Source: Phragmites australis (Eukaryota > Streptophyta > Magnoliopsida > Poales > Poaceae). From it: a stretch of 64,000 nucleotides of DNA. Each line of letters starts with the position of its first letter. Within the stretch, counting starts at the first letter, position 1. The notes under the pieces are model-generated. The model was not told where the DNA came from, ran no database searches, and saw only the letters and a list, made by a program, of their open reading frames with translations. Of this stretch, positions 18,889-31,597 are shown piece by piece. The stretch covers positions 34,600,501-34,664,500 of the forward strand of contig NC_084927.1 of assembly GCF_958298935.1 (NCBI RefSeq). The letters run 5' to 3'. The position numbers and the translations under genes were made by a program.

Positions 18889-21800
18889 ATGGACTACGAG
18901 CACGGCGGTGGGGCGCGAGGCCGCGGGAGGGGTCGCGGTGGCGGGCGTAGGGGAGGCGGCTACGGGCCTCGCGGAGGAGGGGGCTACGGGCATGACGGAA
19001 GCGGTGAGGGTGGAGGAGAAGGAGGAGGCTACAACGGGACCCGTGGAGGCGGAGGCTACCACGGGTCTCGCGGAGGCGGAGGAGGAGGGGGCTATGGCGC
19101 GGACGGGCGCGGTGGGCGTGGCCCTGGCGGTGGCGGTGGACACGCGTACGTGTCAAGCGGTGGGCGTGGCGGGAACGCGTGGGCGACGTCGGGGAGAGGC
19201 CGCGGAGGCGGCCCAGGGGAGTACGTCCCGGTGAGGGCGCCTGCGCAGGCGACCACGGCGAGGGGGATCGCGACCGAGGATGCGGCGAGCTCGTCGGGGT
19301 CCGTCGGTAAGTGCTTTTCCGGATTTTCTCGCACGAATTGTGCAGCTTCGTACATTACTTTCTTCGTGATGTTCGAAACCTGCTAAGGCGGTTTCCTGAT
19401 GGTTGATTGCCCTGCTCCGATTGATTTCTCTTAGGCGAATGACGGGTCGAGGCGGTGCGTTTCGCTATGTTGGTTGATGGTACGGTTAGGCACTGCTTAT
19501 GTTGTGCAATTACGGACTTGTGCTTGCAATTTCCGCGTGCTCATTCTCATCAGGGGTTACCATTTGCGTTCTCTCGGTGCGAGATTAGTCCGTGATTGTT
19601 AGTGTTGTGCGATGAATTAGTTTCTAGAATTAAATATGTTCCAGATGCATCTGTGTTGTAGATGAGATGGGTGCTCCGGGTTTGCGAATAGAGATATAGA
19701 GATTCAAACAAGGAACATCTCTCTGTATGATAAGGTCATTTTTGTGAATTGGATGGATGCATTAGGTAGCACCATAGCAGTCATTGATTAGCCTTATGCA
19801 CTTACAGCTTGTATACATAAGAATCTTTTGTTCCTTAGCTCGAGAAGGTCACAGTGAGGGAGGTGTGGCGATGAGCACGTACCCAAAAAAAACACTTTAC
19901 ACCTTTTGCAAACTTTATCCTACCCCACCATTTTGAGATCAGAATTGATCATTCGAGATGAACAGAACGTGAGAAATTAGAGAACAAAACCAATGTAGCT
20001 AGCATTGGAGGTTAATATTTTTTAGTTTTGCTATTTTTCAAGTGCTTGAAACTTGGTTTCCAATCACAACTGAGAAAAATAAGTTGGTTTCAAACACTTG
20101 AAAAAATAGTCACCCTCTTTTCTGGTTTGCCAGCTTCATTTCGAAGATCCAGGGTATATCATTTAATTCTCGTATCCTTAGATAGGAAACGTATTGAGAA
20201 AGCACTCAGAACTATTGCCGGTGAAAATTCAGGGCTCTGTGTCTTAAGCGCTGAACAATTCACCTTTCTCTTTTTTTTCGCTTTTTCTTGGTAGTGTGTT
20301 ATTCTATAAGTATGCTAGGCAGTTGTCAATATAAATTGAGTCATGCTATATTTTGGAGAGCGAATAGATGAGAGAAGTTGCACTGGGGCAGAGTTTACAT
20401 TTTTGGAGTAATGGAACAAATAAAGATATGATTTGTGGAGGAGAATTTCCTACCTAAAACTGAATCGTTTTCTATATTTACTCCAGCATTTTAATTGGTA
20501 AATTGTGCATGGTACATTTACTCCAGCATTTTAATCTGGGCAATAGTTTCTAAGGAGATACTATAGTGTGTTTAACTGTATAACCTTTTTTTCTTGAACA
20601 TCATGAAATATTACTGTTTTTCTCATGTAAGCTTGACGTTTGCTGTTTCTAACTGCTCTTCCTTTCCCCGTAGAACGCATTGTCTCCAGTGATTTGGCCA
20701 GAGTAGAACCATTAGCATCGCCACCAGTTGCCACATCTCCTGTTGCCCCACGAGTGGCAATGCGAAGACCTGATGGTGGAGGCTCATCATTTCAGGCCAA
20801 GGTCAGACTTTTGGTGAACCATTTTATTGTCAACTACCGAGAGGCATCAACCATTTTTCACTACGACATAAACATCAAGCTTGATCAAGCTTCCCCTAAG
20901 ACTTCAAGCAAGGAGCTCTCCAAGGCAGAATTTCTTTCTGCCAAGGATGAGCTCTTCAAGGACAACAGCTTTCGGCTGCTTTCTTCATATGTTGCTTATG
21001 ATGGCGGAAGAAATCTATTCACTTCTGCTCAACTGCCAGAAGGTTTATTCCGTGTGAGAGTTCGGTCACGGACCTATATTGTATCAGTGGAGTTCAGGAA
21101 GCAGCTGGCGTTAAGCCAACTCTCAGAGTTACCTGTGCCTAGAGAGGTCTTGCAGGGTCTTGATGTCATTGTGCGTGAGGCCTCATGCTGGCGCAAGATT
21201 ATCCTTGGTAAGGGATTTTACTCACAGGACAGTGGTCAAGACATCGGGAAGGGTGTTGTAGCTCTGAAAGGAACCCAACAGACACTTAAATACACTCAGC
21301 AAGGGCTGATCCTATGCGTAGACTATTCAGTTATGCCATTTTACCAAGCTGGGCCAGTGCTAGATCTTGTTGAGAAATTAGTGAGGCCCCTAGATTACAG
21401 GACACCACTGAAAAAGTGGCAAAAGGAAAATTTGGAGTCTGAGCTTAAAGGCCGACGTGTTACTGTGATTCACCGAAGGACAAATCAAAAGTACACTGTT
21501 CAAGGCTTGACAGACTTGCCTGCCAGTCAGATTACCTTTGTGGATGCTGAATCCGGGCAAAAAAAGAGGCTAGTTGATTATTATGCTCAACAGTATAGCA
21601 AGGTGATTGAGTATCAGATGCTCCCATGCTTGGATTTGAGCAAGAGCAAGGACAAACCAAATTATGTGCCAATTGAGCTTTGCACTCTTATTGAAGGGCA
21701 GAGGTATCCAAAGGCAAACTTGGATAAGAACTCCGATAGAATACTGAAAGAGAAGGCCCTAATCCCTGCATTTAGGCGTAAGGAGGAGATTCTGGACTTG

Positions 21801-23363
21801 GTGAATGCTACAGATGGACCTTGCAGGTAACTGACCGTTGTGTTTCCTTTTCATTTAGATGTGAGAAATAACTGATGTTTATTATCGAGTACTAATTATC
21901 ATTTCATTTCCAGGGGAGAAATAGCCCAGCGATTTGGGATTTCCTTGGATGTTCAAATGACAAAAGTCATGGGTAGGATCCTTCCTCCACCCAACCTAAA
22001 ACTCGGCACCTCCAACGGCCAGACCTGCAAATTCAGTATTGATCAGTCCTGCCAGTGGAACCTTGTGAAGAAGAGACTAGTAGAAGGCCGGGATCTTCAG
22101 TGCTGGGGCATTGTCGACTTCAGTGCACGGTCATCTCACTCCAGGCAGGAGCCCCTCAATGGAAACATGTTTCTTGAAAAGATCGTGAGGAAGTGCCGTG
22201 ACCTTGGCATTCAGATGAAACCTGAACCATGTTTTGTGCACCTGTCAGAAATGGCAGTGCTATCTGATCCCAGCATGCTATACGAGGAGCTAAACAAAGC
22301 GAAGCAGGCTGCAGTGAACAAGAAGCAGAGGCTGCAGCTACTCTTCTGCCCAATGTCTGAGCAGCATCCAGGGTACAAGACACTGAAGCTGGTCTGCGAG
22401 ACGCAGCTGGGGATCCTGACCCAGTGTTTCCTGAGCCCCCTCGCGAACAAGCCGCAGGGCCAGGACCAGTACATGACCAACCTTGCTCTCAAGATCAATG
22501 GAAAGCTTGGGGGCAGCAACGTACAGCTGTTCGACGCGCTCCCACGGGTCAGCGGCGTGCCTTTCATGTTCATCGGCGCTGACGTGAACCACCCGTCGCC
22601 CGGGAATGTGGAGAGCCCGTCCATAGCAGCCGTGGTCGCGTCCATCGACCCTGGCGCCAGCAAGTACGTGCCAAGAATCCACGCCCAGCCGCACCGCTGC
22701 GAGGTGATCAAGCAACTCGGTGAGATCTGCCGGGAGCTTATCGGCGTCTACGAGAAGCAGAACGGCGTGAAGCCGCAGAAGATCATCTACTTCCGTGACG
22801 GCGTGAGCGACGGGCAGTTCGAAATGGTCCTCAACGAGGAGCTGGCGGACATGGAGAAGGCGATCAAGGTGAACGGCTACGCGCCGACCATCACCGTCAT
22901 CGTGGCCAAGAAGCGGCATAACACGCGCCTGTTCCCCAAGGACAGGAATGAGCCGCAGACCAGGAACGGCAACGTGCCGCCAGGCACGGTGGTGGACACC
23001 GGCGTGGTCGACCCGTCAGCGTACGACTTCTACCTGTGCAGCCACAACGGGCTGCTGGGGACGAGCCGGCCGACGCACTACTACAGCCTGATGGACGAGC
23101 ACGGGTTCGGGTCGGACGATCTGCAGAAGCTGGTGTACAACCTATGCTTCGTGTTCGCGCGGTGCACCAAGCCGGTGTCGCTGGTGACGCCTGTGTACTA
23201 CGCCGACCTCGCGGCGTACCGCGGCAGGCTCTACTATGAGGGCATGATGTCGTCCCAGCCCCGGAGGAGCGGGTCGGCATCTTCCTCATCCACGGGGGAT
23301 TTTGAAGTCGGGAGCTTTCCGAGGCTGCACAAGGATCTGGAGGACAACATGTTCTTTATCTGA
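18889..23363 (+). CDS. AGO2: ARGONAUTE protein of the AGO2/AGO3 clade
   Basis: Three coding exons (18889-19306, 20674-21826, 21914-23363) give 1,006 aa, close to the rice AGO2 length as I recall it. Residues 1-110 are Gly/Arg-rich with RG and RGG repeats. The N domain starts around 170, PAZ lies around 365-480, and MID-PIWI fills the last 450 residues. PIWI catalytic residues visible are Asp747 (GADVNHP), Glu798 (RELIGVYEK), Asp819 ([11 protein letters not shown]) and Asp955 ([10 protein letters not shown]). The fourth position is Asp where AGO1-type proteins have His, a mark of this clade. All four positions are occupied, so slicer activity is expected. The protein loads small RNAs and acts in antiviral and stress silencing in known relatives. 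Introns are GT-AG; intron 1 is 1.37 kb. It could equally be named AGO3. Confidence 0.95.
19307..20673 (+). other. First intron of the AGO2-like gene
   Basis: This 1,367-bp intron starts GTAAGT and ends CCCCGTAG. No embedded gene is visible. A TCTCCAG-free, AT-rich composition and a duplicated 'tttactccagcattttaat' phrase at 20477-20495 and 20517-20535 are the only features noted. Confidence 0.7.
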
Positions 23364-24364
23364 CACCAGCTTTTCACCGGTGTCGTGGAGCATGGTCTGG
23401 TAAAATTCTTACGGCAGCGCAATGTCGCATGTTTTCAACTCTGGTTTCTCGCTGGTGGTGTCGTTTTGTGTGTGTATTGTTAGTTCTTACTGCATTTGAG
23501 TGAAGGACACGGGTCTAACCATATCATAGGTGTTTGTTTCTGTCACCCCTTTTTCAGTCTGATGGTCTGGTCTATAGTCTTTATTTTTGACAAAACTCAT
23601 GTTGAGTAGTACTACGCTACAATTTATAGAGTTTGTTACTGAAGACACTGTGTGGCAGTAGATCAACGAGGAGAAGGGTTCAGTTTTTGAGTTCTGAAGA
23701 TACTGTTGTGCATCACTGCGTCGCCTTTTCCTTCTGTGACATAGACATTGCAGGCTCCTGCAGGATAGCAGATGCGAGCTGAGACGCATTCGGCTCGAAT
23801 TTTTTAGTTGCGAGTTGGACCCGGTCTGGCGGAGGGGGCGGCGTGGAGAAGCAACAGCCACCGCACCCAACACGCGCACAAAGTTGAAGAGGCTGCTAGC
23901 TCTTCCCGCTCGTGGCCGGCGAGGCAACGGCGAAGAGGCTCGACGGCATGACCGAGGAGCTCGCCGCCGCTACTGGTACCCCGTCCCTCCCTCCGGGTCC
24001 AAGCCCGCCCCTCGCCTTTTGGATTGTCCGCAGATTTTGTAGACATGTCTGAATCTGTCGTATGTGCGTGATCTTCAGATGATCTAACGAATCCGTCGTA
24101 TGTCCGAATCTACCAGGCCCCTCGCTTCTTGGACAGGGCAGGTCCCCTCTGGGCTCTGGCGTTCATTCTTAAATATTTACAGGGCATTGCTCCTTTGTTC
24201 TATATGATCAACGATGTAGTCAACTACCACACTTCATCCTGGTAATGCATAGTTGTTATCAAACAGGATTCCATGTTTCTTCCATCCTGTCTGATTCATG
24301 CCTTACCTATCTGCTAGGAAATTAAGCATATGCTGCACATACCATCGTGCACACCAACACAAAA
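23364..24364. other. AGO 3' flank
   Basis: The first 150-450 bases are probably 3' untranslated region. Bases 23,810-24,030 are GC-rich with short open frames on both strands that match no family I recognise. They could be a gene fragment. Confidence 0.35.
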
Positions 24365-26482
24365 TCTACACTTATCTATACTTAATCTATACTTTTATAA
24401 AATATATGAATTGTGGTAGAATCGATTGATCTCCACCGTCCACCCAAATTGATCAAACAGTCACCGTGCAAAGATTCTCCCCGTTCCTTCTTCCGAAAAT
24501 ACATTTAATCTTCCATTTTCGTCGTGCGTCGTCCCCCGCGTGGTTCCTCAATTCACACGATTCCCTCTCGATCTCGTTGTTCCCTTCCCCAAATCACGCT
24601 ACATCGTTCCCCATCCGAAATCATGCCATCATTCTCCTCTCGATTCCTCAGTGACATCGTTGCCCTCCCTTGAGCTTGCTCGCCCGTCATCGGGATGGTG
24701 TTCCCGACATCCATCTCCGTCGGATCCGATCGTGTGGAGATGAGGGACGTGGCCCTCGGCGGCCATTTCCGGCCACGTGAAGATGAGGGACGGCGTCGCT
24801 TTCTTCGATCGTGTAGAGGTGGGGGCGCGTCGTCCCCTCCATCAGCTGCACCGTCCCCGACCACTCAAGCGTTGTCGTCTCCTTTGACCACCTCTACTGC
24901 TCCTGCGGATCCGGCATCCCCAAACCCGAGTACATAGTCCTCAACCGCTGACGTCTCTCTCTGATGGTGTAGCAATGAATTGAGATAGAAATCCTAAGAT
25001 CGTCAATTCCCAAATGGAAATCCTTCTCCTGTCATGGACACATGGCATAAATCAGTAGCTGCCGTTAAAGTCTATGCCAATGTTGCCATATTGAGGAGTA
25101 ATACACTCTAATCAGTATCAAGGCTAGACGTGAATAAAAAAATCTCTACATTAGACCTATAGCATTTATATGTCAATTTTATTATTTCCCATGTCTACTT
25201 TGATTCACAAGGCTAGAAAATAATTTCACTGTAATATACCTTTCGTCTCTTGCTCAAATATTGTTTAAATACATTATTGTTCTTGGTGCCTATATGATTA
25301 ATGTGTATTAATTCCAGTCGACGGTTCTATACTTGTATAATCATAGATTTACATATGTTTAATTGATGTTTGTTGTTTTGTTTCATCTAAGTATGCGTGG
25401 ACAAGTCATAAGGATACTTAGCATTATTTTGCATGTGAGTAAACTATCTTATTTTATGAAAAATTTAGCTTCCACCAGAATATTATTAATTTCATGTATG
25501 TTACACATACACACTAATAATATAAAAAGCACAAGTTGCTTCTTTCCGGTCCACTCCGTTTTGTCTACACAGAACAACCAGATTAATTTAATCAAACAGA
25601 GATCGATTGTATGCCATGTGTCCCATCTGACGGCTCAAAGCTTTCGGATCCATCGTTCCCTTCCCACTATAACAGTCGAATGCACACACCGATAACCACA
25701 ATCAACATTAATGGCTCTAGTGAAGCATTAAACAGCTCAAATAAGATATTATTCCAATCAACATTAATGACCCTAATCAAGTATTAAATAACTCAAATAA
25801 AATATTACTCCCTCTGATTGCAAATATAAATCGTTTTAACATTCTCAACTATTCTCTAAATATAAATCATTCTCGAACTTCTATGCATTTTTTTCTCTTT
25901 TTTTCCCTTCTTACCCTTATTTAATAAACGATATCATTCTCACAAATAAATAAATTATCTTTTTCAATATAAAATAAATAAAAGATAATAAGATCATTTG
26001 ATCTATTTTTTAATCTTTGTACACAAATCTAAGTATTTCATTCCATCTATTATTCCTACCATGCCATCTGATCACTCAGACAATCTAATCCAATCCCGTG
26101 ATTTACATCTATCTTTGCTCTTTCTTCCCCAACCTCACGCATCGCGCTCCCGTACACCTGCCCTCTCCAAAGCATGACCACACATGGTCTGCTGGATGCC
26201 ATCCCATCCCCACAAAGAGCTGTCGTCGGCCGAGAGCTAGCGAAAGTCAGGCTCATCAGACTCAACATGCATGCATTCATCTACGCCGGGGGAGATCACG
26301 GTCGTCGATGTCGTGGTGAATCATGTTGCCCCTCACTCCCTCACCTCAACGGGTCGACGCAACACAGTGTGATATCAAACATGTATTATAATAGTATCAT
26401 ATAACGAATACAACCATCTGTCACAAGAATTCGAGTTATATATTTCAAATCTAACCGAGAATTGCACGGGCCATTTTGCTAG
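24365..26482 (+). mobile_element. Probable non-autonomous Helitron, about 2.1 kb
   Basis: The left end TCTACACTTATCTATACTTA begins with TC after an A. The right end, ...GCACGGGCCATTTTGCTAG followed by T, carries the Helitron 3' terminal CTAG with host T, and the GCACGGGC...TTTTGCTAG wording is typical of grass Helitrons. No Rep/helicase ORF is inside, so it would be non-autonomous. The expected 3' hairpin is weak (CCG...CGG with mismatches), which lowers confidence. The interior includes a GC-rich block (24,650-24,940) that could be captured host sequence. Confidence 0.5.
25806..25880 (+). mobile_element. Stowaway-like MITE end fragment
   Basis: A TA followed by CTCCCTCTGATTGCAAATAT and 'aaatcgtttta' resembles the terminal sequence of Stowaway-type (Tc1/mariner) MITEs. 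A clear opposite terminus was not found. It lies inside the putative Helitron. Confidence 0.3.
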
Positions 26483-26876
26483 TTAGTATAAGGTGAACAG
26501 CCCTCGCTAGTTACAATCCCTGACAGAATATATTGTGCCGTAATAATGCATTCGGCATCGCTGGGAGCAACCTAATCTAGTATTCACAATTTTACAGATA
26601 GCCAATTATATACATAAGCCCCTTTTGGGATGGACAACTTAAGGAAAATGAAAATTCAGCTCCTAGTACACCGAATTCCACCATACATATCTAGTTCTAA
26701 GGCAGCTCATGATAATGAAAATGGAAGATGAAAACCTGTCACTGAGAGACCAGCAGTCCTATGTTCTTTCAACCTAGGTGAACTGTGACCCTCTTGCGTG
26801 TTGGGAAGGATAACAAAGTGCCCAAGCAGGAGGCTATCACTTTTTTACCTACTGAAATTCTATCTAAGGTGGTGCA

Positions 26877-29800
26877 TCAAAGAAAATCCCACACTGGTAT
26901 TGATGACTGACCCTGATCACCATTCTGATTGTCGATTTGGGGAGTTGTCTCCACAAATTGCAACGCATGCATATCACCAGGATATCCCTGAAGGAGTGTG
27001 CAAATTACATTTCAGTAAATATGGCATCTAGAGAGATATGACTAGATAGCAAAATAGCAGATTTCTAACATATAGTGCATCTATACCTTGACTGTATGAT
27101 ATTGCTTTATAGTGGACAGGAAGATCAAATGCAAAGGGGAAAAAAGATAGGTGTATGTTCTCCACAAATGATGATAATAATAGTACAGAACTCACTTGGG
27201 TGAGATGACCATTCCCAGGAAATGGCTGCTGTTGCAGGGTTGAAACAGAGGAGGCCTGCAGGCACACGGAAACCTGAAAATCTTGATACTTAATCAACAT
27301 AATAAGAAAATTAAATTAGAGACGAACACAGACCTGACCAAACTGATTCAAATTATCATGAAGGTTCTGTGAGCTACCAAGCCCAAAGTTGTGACCAAGT
27401 ACATAATGTCCCTGCATGAGGAAAGTATCTGCTAATGCTTTTTTCTTTACTAGACCAACAAGGGTCATATGGTAATACTTGGCATCGTGCTTAAGAATTC
27501 ACCTGCATTAATTGATCTGGGAGGAATGGGTTTGATGCATTCTTTGGCTCTGATTGGTTACTTCCTGGTGTAATATTCAGCTCTCCTTCTCTTGGTCCAG
27601 CCTCTGTTTCATCAGGTTGCCCTACGTCAATGGCAACAAAAGAAAATGTTTAGATTTACATGCAGAACATAAAAAAGTAAAGATAAGGGACCTATATACA
27701 CACCTTTTCTTGCTTTCTTTCGCTTATTAGTTTCCAAATCATTTTTACGGCGAGCAACTTCACACTTCTTTCCAGTAGAACTCTGAGCTTCATTGCCACT
27801 ACTAAGTAGATAGCCATTCTGGACCATGTGAGTTAACTGGTCCTTGATGGAAAATCCAGATGACTTGTCAGCCAGTGTAGATTGCAAAGTTGTTTCTACT
27901 TCTGCAAGAAGTTGATCTGACTGGCTTGCCATCAGAGCAAATGTCTCTATGTTCTCTGCAGCCTTGGCAGCAATCTTATAGAACAAGCGGCATAGAACTG
28001 AATAACGTCCTGGAACAGAAGATTTTGTGTCACTGTCAAAATTAAACTCAGCAATTTCATCCATTCTCACCAACTTTACATCTTTCCTCCACCTCTTCAG
28101 AAAATACTGTGCGGGAATCTCTTTAACATTTCTCAACTCATACACTTTTAATATATGGCAGCATACTAATCCAGCATTTTCAAATTTTTTACAAGTGCAT
28201 GCAACTGTATCATCTAATGAGTCAAATCGCACAAGCTGGTCCTTAGTTTTGTTCTTGACGGTAACCATATATTCAGAAAGAGAGCCAAACTCCCCACAGC
28301 CATAAGCCATACAGTCCACACTTAGTTCATATTCCTTTCTAAATAACTCAAAATTTACTGGGGTATACAAATTCGCAGCCTGCCATAGAAATGGCAAAGA
28401 TATTCTTGGCGCTGCTTGATTGGCTTGGTAATCAGCTTGCATCTCTTCTTGTCTCCTCTTCTCTCCTGAACTTTCAAAGAACTTCAGAAAAAGGGATATA
28501 TCAGTATCGCAACCCAAGTACTCTTTGAGCCTAGTGCCAAAATTCTCAGCCTGTAGCATGCTTTTAATGTCCCCAGAGAATATTTGCAGACTGTATGGCA
28601 AGGCCCAGTTTTCCCGATCTTCATAAAGCTTAGTTAACCATTCATTCTCTTTAAGGTCGTATTTCTCCATTATCACATTCCATGTGTCAACAAACTCTTG
28701 TTCATCCTCGATATCAAATACACAGTGTCTAAAATCATATGTGAATTCTTCAGAAGTGCTAAAAATATCTGCTAAGGACTTAACAGTCTCCAGGTATATT
28801 TGCCACACACAGGAACGGCGAATAGTACCAGGCCAAGTGAGACTCAGTGCTTCCTTCAAAGGCGCAGATCGATCTGTCAAAATTACCTTTGGTTGTTTCC
28901 CACACATGGCACTCTTAAAGGTCTCAAGAAGCCACTTGAAAGATTCAACAGTCTCATCATACAGAAAAGCAGCACCAAATATGACCATTTGCCTATGATG
29001 GTTCATTCCTAGAAACAAAGCTAAGGGCCTGCTGCAGTCATTCACTTTGTAGATCATGTCGAAGCAGATCACGTCACAGAAGTAGTGATAGTCCATGATT
29101 GATCTTGCATCAGCCCAGAAGACATTAGCCGCTTTGTCATTTTCATCCACCTGAATGGCATAATAAAACGAGGGATTGTCACTCTTCATTCTTCGGAAAT
29201 AATCCATCAGAGCTCTGAGATCCCCTGATTTCATATCTTTTGTAGACTTGGACCGAAGATAATTCTTGTACCCTGGAGGAATGTTACTAGCATTTTGGTT
29301 TCCAGGTTGAACCTTGGTCAGCACTCTCTGTGACTTCAGCATCTCAATATCAAATGGTGCAGCAAGCTGGTGATTATGATCCTCCACAAATTCCGTTACT
29401 CGATATTTACCAATAGGTGTTAACTTAATAGCTATTCGTGCAGGGCAACCCATCCTTGTCTCTGGGCGAGGCCTCTTGGCCTCATTCTTCGAGCGAAAGC
29501 CCTCCCTAGAACAGACATAGACCCTTGACCTAGTGGCACTTTTAGAAGTTTTGTCCCACCATCCTTTTCGTACACTAAATCCCACATTTCCTGCATAACT
29601 AACATAATATTCGTATGCTTTTTCTTCATTCTCAAAAACCATTCCAACTATGGGTACTCCTCCAGCATTCGAGACAACATCTGGTGGCAGTTCTGGCTCT
29701 TCTTCCAGCTTTTCTTCGGGTTTATCTGCAGTCTGGGGGAAAACAAATGCTCTTACCAGAATAGAAATGCAGATGACTATATAAGCTCATCTTTATACCA

Positions 29801-30709
29801 CAACACAGAAGCATCCATATCGTTAACACAAATCTTCACCTCTAGTAGTACTGTGCAAAGTTCAATATTGTGAACTTGGGATCACTGCGACACCAGTACA
29901 ATGACCACTAATCTCCACATAATCTACTACCTACTACGCATTTATGCAGTCAATATACCCCATACTCTAGACAGTAGACACTGAATCAAACCAGCTCAAT
30001 TATCCACATTTTGGACACCTGAACTGTAGTGCATTAATGCTAAGTTCTCTCTAGATAATGGCATGGGAAAATTCACATCTAAATTAACCTATATGTAACG
30101 TGCAATGCCAAGTGGTTTCCCGTTCTTAAGAAACCAGATATCCCGGACTGTACCTGCACGTCCTCCTTGCCGAGGAACTTCCCACCTGCCCCCCTTCGCC
30201 GCCGCTCCGCCAGAGCCTGCCGCGATGGGACCTGCACGCAGCAGCAAAAAAGTTGACATTTTTAATCCAATTTCGCTCTCCCAATCCAATAAACCCACTA
30301 AATCGAACACCCATCATGCGAATCACACCTTACTGGCCGCGCGGTTGACGGCCTGGCGGCCGCTCCGCTTCTGCATGTAGCGGAGGATGATGTCCCGGCG
30401 CTCCTCGTGCGTGTAGCGGGAGACGCGGATTCCCAGCTCCCGGAGCAGTCGCGACGGCTGCGCCGGGGGCGCCCCCGCCTTTCCCCCGTCCGTTTCGTCT
30501 CTGGCCTCATTCGTTTCTTGGCCGCCAGCCTTGGGCTGGCTCTTGGGAGCTGCGCGCCGCTTCTTGGAATTGGAAGAGAGGTCGAGGTAGGTGCGCACGA
30601 TGTGACAGATGCGGGGGGTCGGGTGGCGACGCTGAGCGCGCTCCTGTGATGGGGATGGGGCTTGTTCGCTGGCGGCGGCGGGGTCGCCGGAGGTGGAGGT
30701 GGTGGCCAT
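26877..30709 (-). CDS. FAR1-related sequence (FRS) protein, transposase-derived transcription regulator
   Basis: Seven exons (30709-30329, 30231-30154, 29732-27704, 27621-27503, 27411-27334, 27273-27196, 26987-26877) give 957 aa ending IPVWDFL. All junctions are GT-AG and in phase. The start at MATTSTSG has a strong context. In order it contains an N-terminal basic region (to about 153), a FAR1 DNA-binding zinc-finger domain (about 184-275: YEYYVSYAGNVGFSVRKG, then HNHQL), a MULE transposase-type domain (about 330-470: FCDVICFDMIY, PKVILTDRSAPLKEAL) and a SWIM zinc finger (about 655-685: CTCKKFENAGLVCCHIL). A basic stretch (NKRKKARKG) follows as a likely nuclear signal. The family derives from Mutator-like transposases; FHY3/FAR1 activate light-response genes. 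The exon 6 acceptor could alternatively be 27255 (six codons shorter). Confidence 0.92.
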
Positions 30710-31597
30710 GGTGGTGGATTGGTGCTGGGATCGGACCATCGGAGGATGAATAGGAACAGGAAGCCGGGGAGACGAGTGGAAGGGGTGGGTGCATGACATG
30801 TGGGACCTCGACCTCGGTCCTTCGGGGAAATTAAGTGGTGGACCGTCCTGTCAGTCAGACAGTTCGTGTTCTATCTTCTCTTCTTCTTTTGCTTATCTTT
30901 TTTCTATTCTTTTTTTTTTTCTGTACATCACAACCACGGGAAAAAAATGCTCAAGTGTACATCACAAGTTCACAACTAGCAGTATAAAGCATCCCATGGA
31001 TATGGTTAAGATCGAGCGATCAACAATGGAATGAATTATCCAACAAAAATTCACAATCACTTTATCCATCGGACAGAAACAGAACTACAGAACACATGTT
31101 CCGTAATTACATCAATTTTGCGTACACTTGGCAGTTTGAACAGCGGCAAAGAACAGTATTATACAGCTTTCTACAAAGGGAAGACACACCTCAAGGGATT
31201 TGCAACCGAATTTACAGCAGGAAGACATGAAGTGCCAAGGAATGTGAATGTATGCTTAACTACACAGACCAAAATTTCGATAGTTATGGATTTTTCCTTT
31301 TCAGTTTCAGCTCCCCAAATGCATTGACTTCTCGAAATGCATTATCAGGTCTATTTACATCAAATTATTGAGGGATGAACAGCTCAAATTAAGGTGGCCT
31401 ATATACAGACATCTCTCAATTTGATATTGAGACCTGTGAAAGAACAGTGTTTATTCCAACAACTTGCTTTCCTGGAAACAAACGGCATGAAATTGACATG
31501 ATTAGCACACCAGAACTTTAGATTCCTTGCTCATGAGACAAGAGTGGCGAAAGAACCTGCTTGTTTAAGAGAAAAATGAGCTGTCTGTGACAGATGT
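30710..31597. other. Shared spacer between FRS promoter and NAIP-like 3' end
   Basis: Bases 30,710-30,830 are the GC-rich 5' side of the FRS gene (minus strand). Bases 30,890-31,597 are AT-rich and include the 3' untranslated region of the next minus-strand gene. No separate gene is seen. Confidence 0.5.

Noticed and set aside
20028..20294. 88-codon ORF in AGO intron 1
   Set aside because: Lies wholly within a well-defined intron and matches nothing known to me.
23815..24046. Overlapping 75-80 codon ORFs on both strands downstream of AGO
   Set aside because: GC-rich sequence opens frames by chance on both strands. No start context, domain or splice partner was found.
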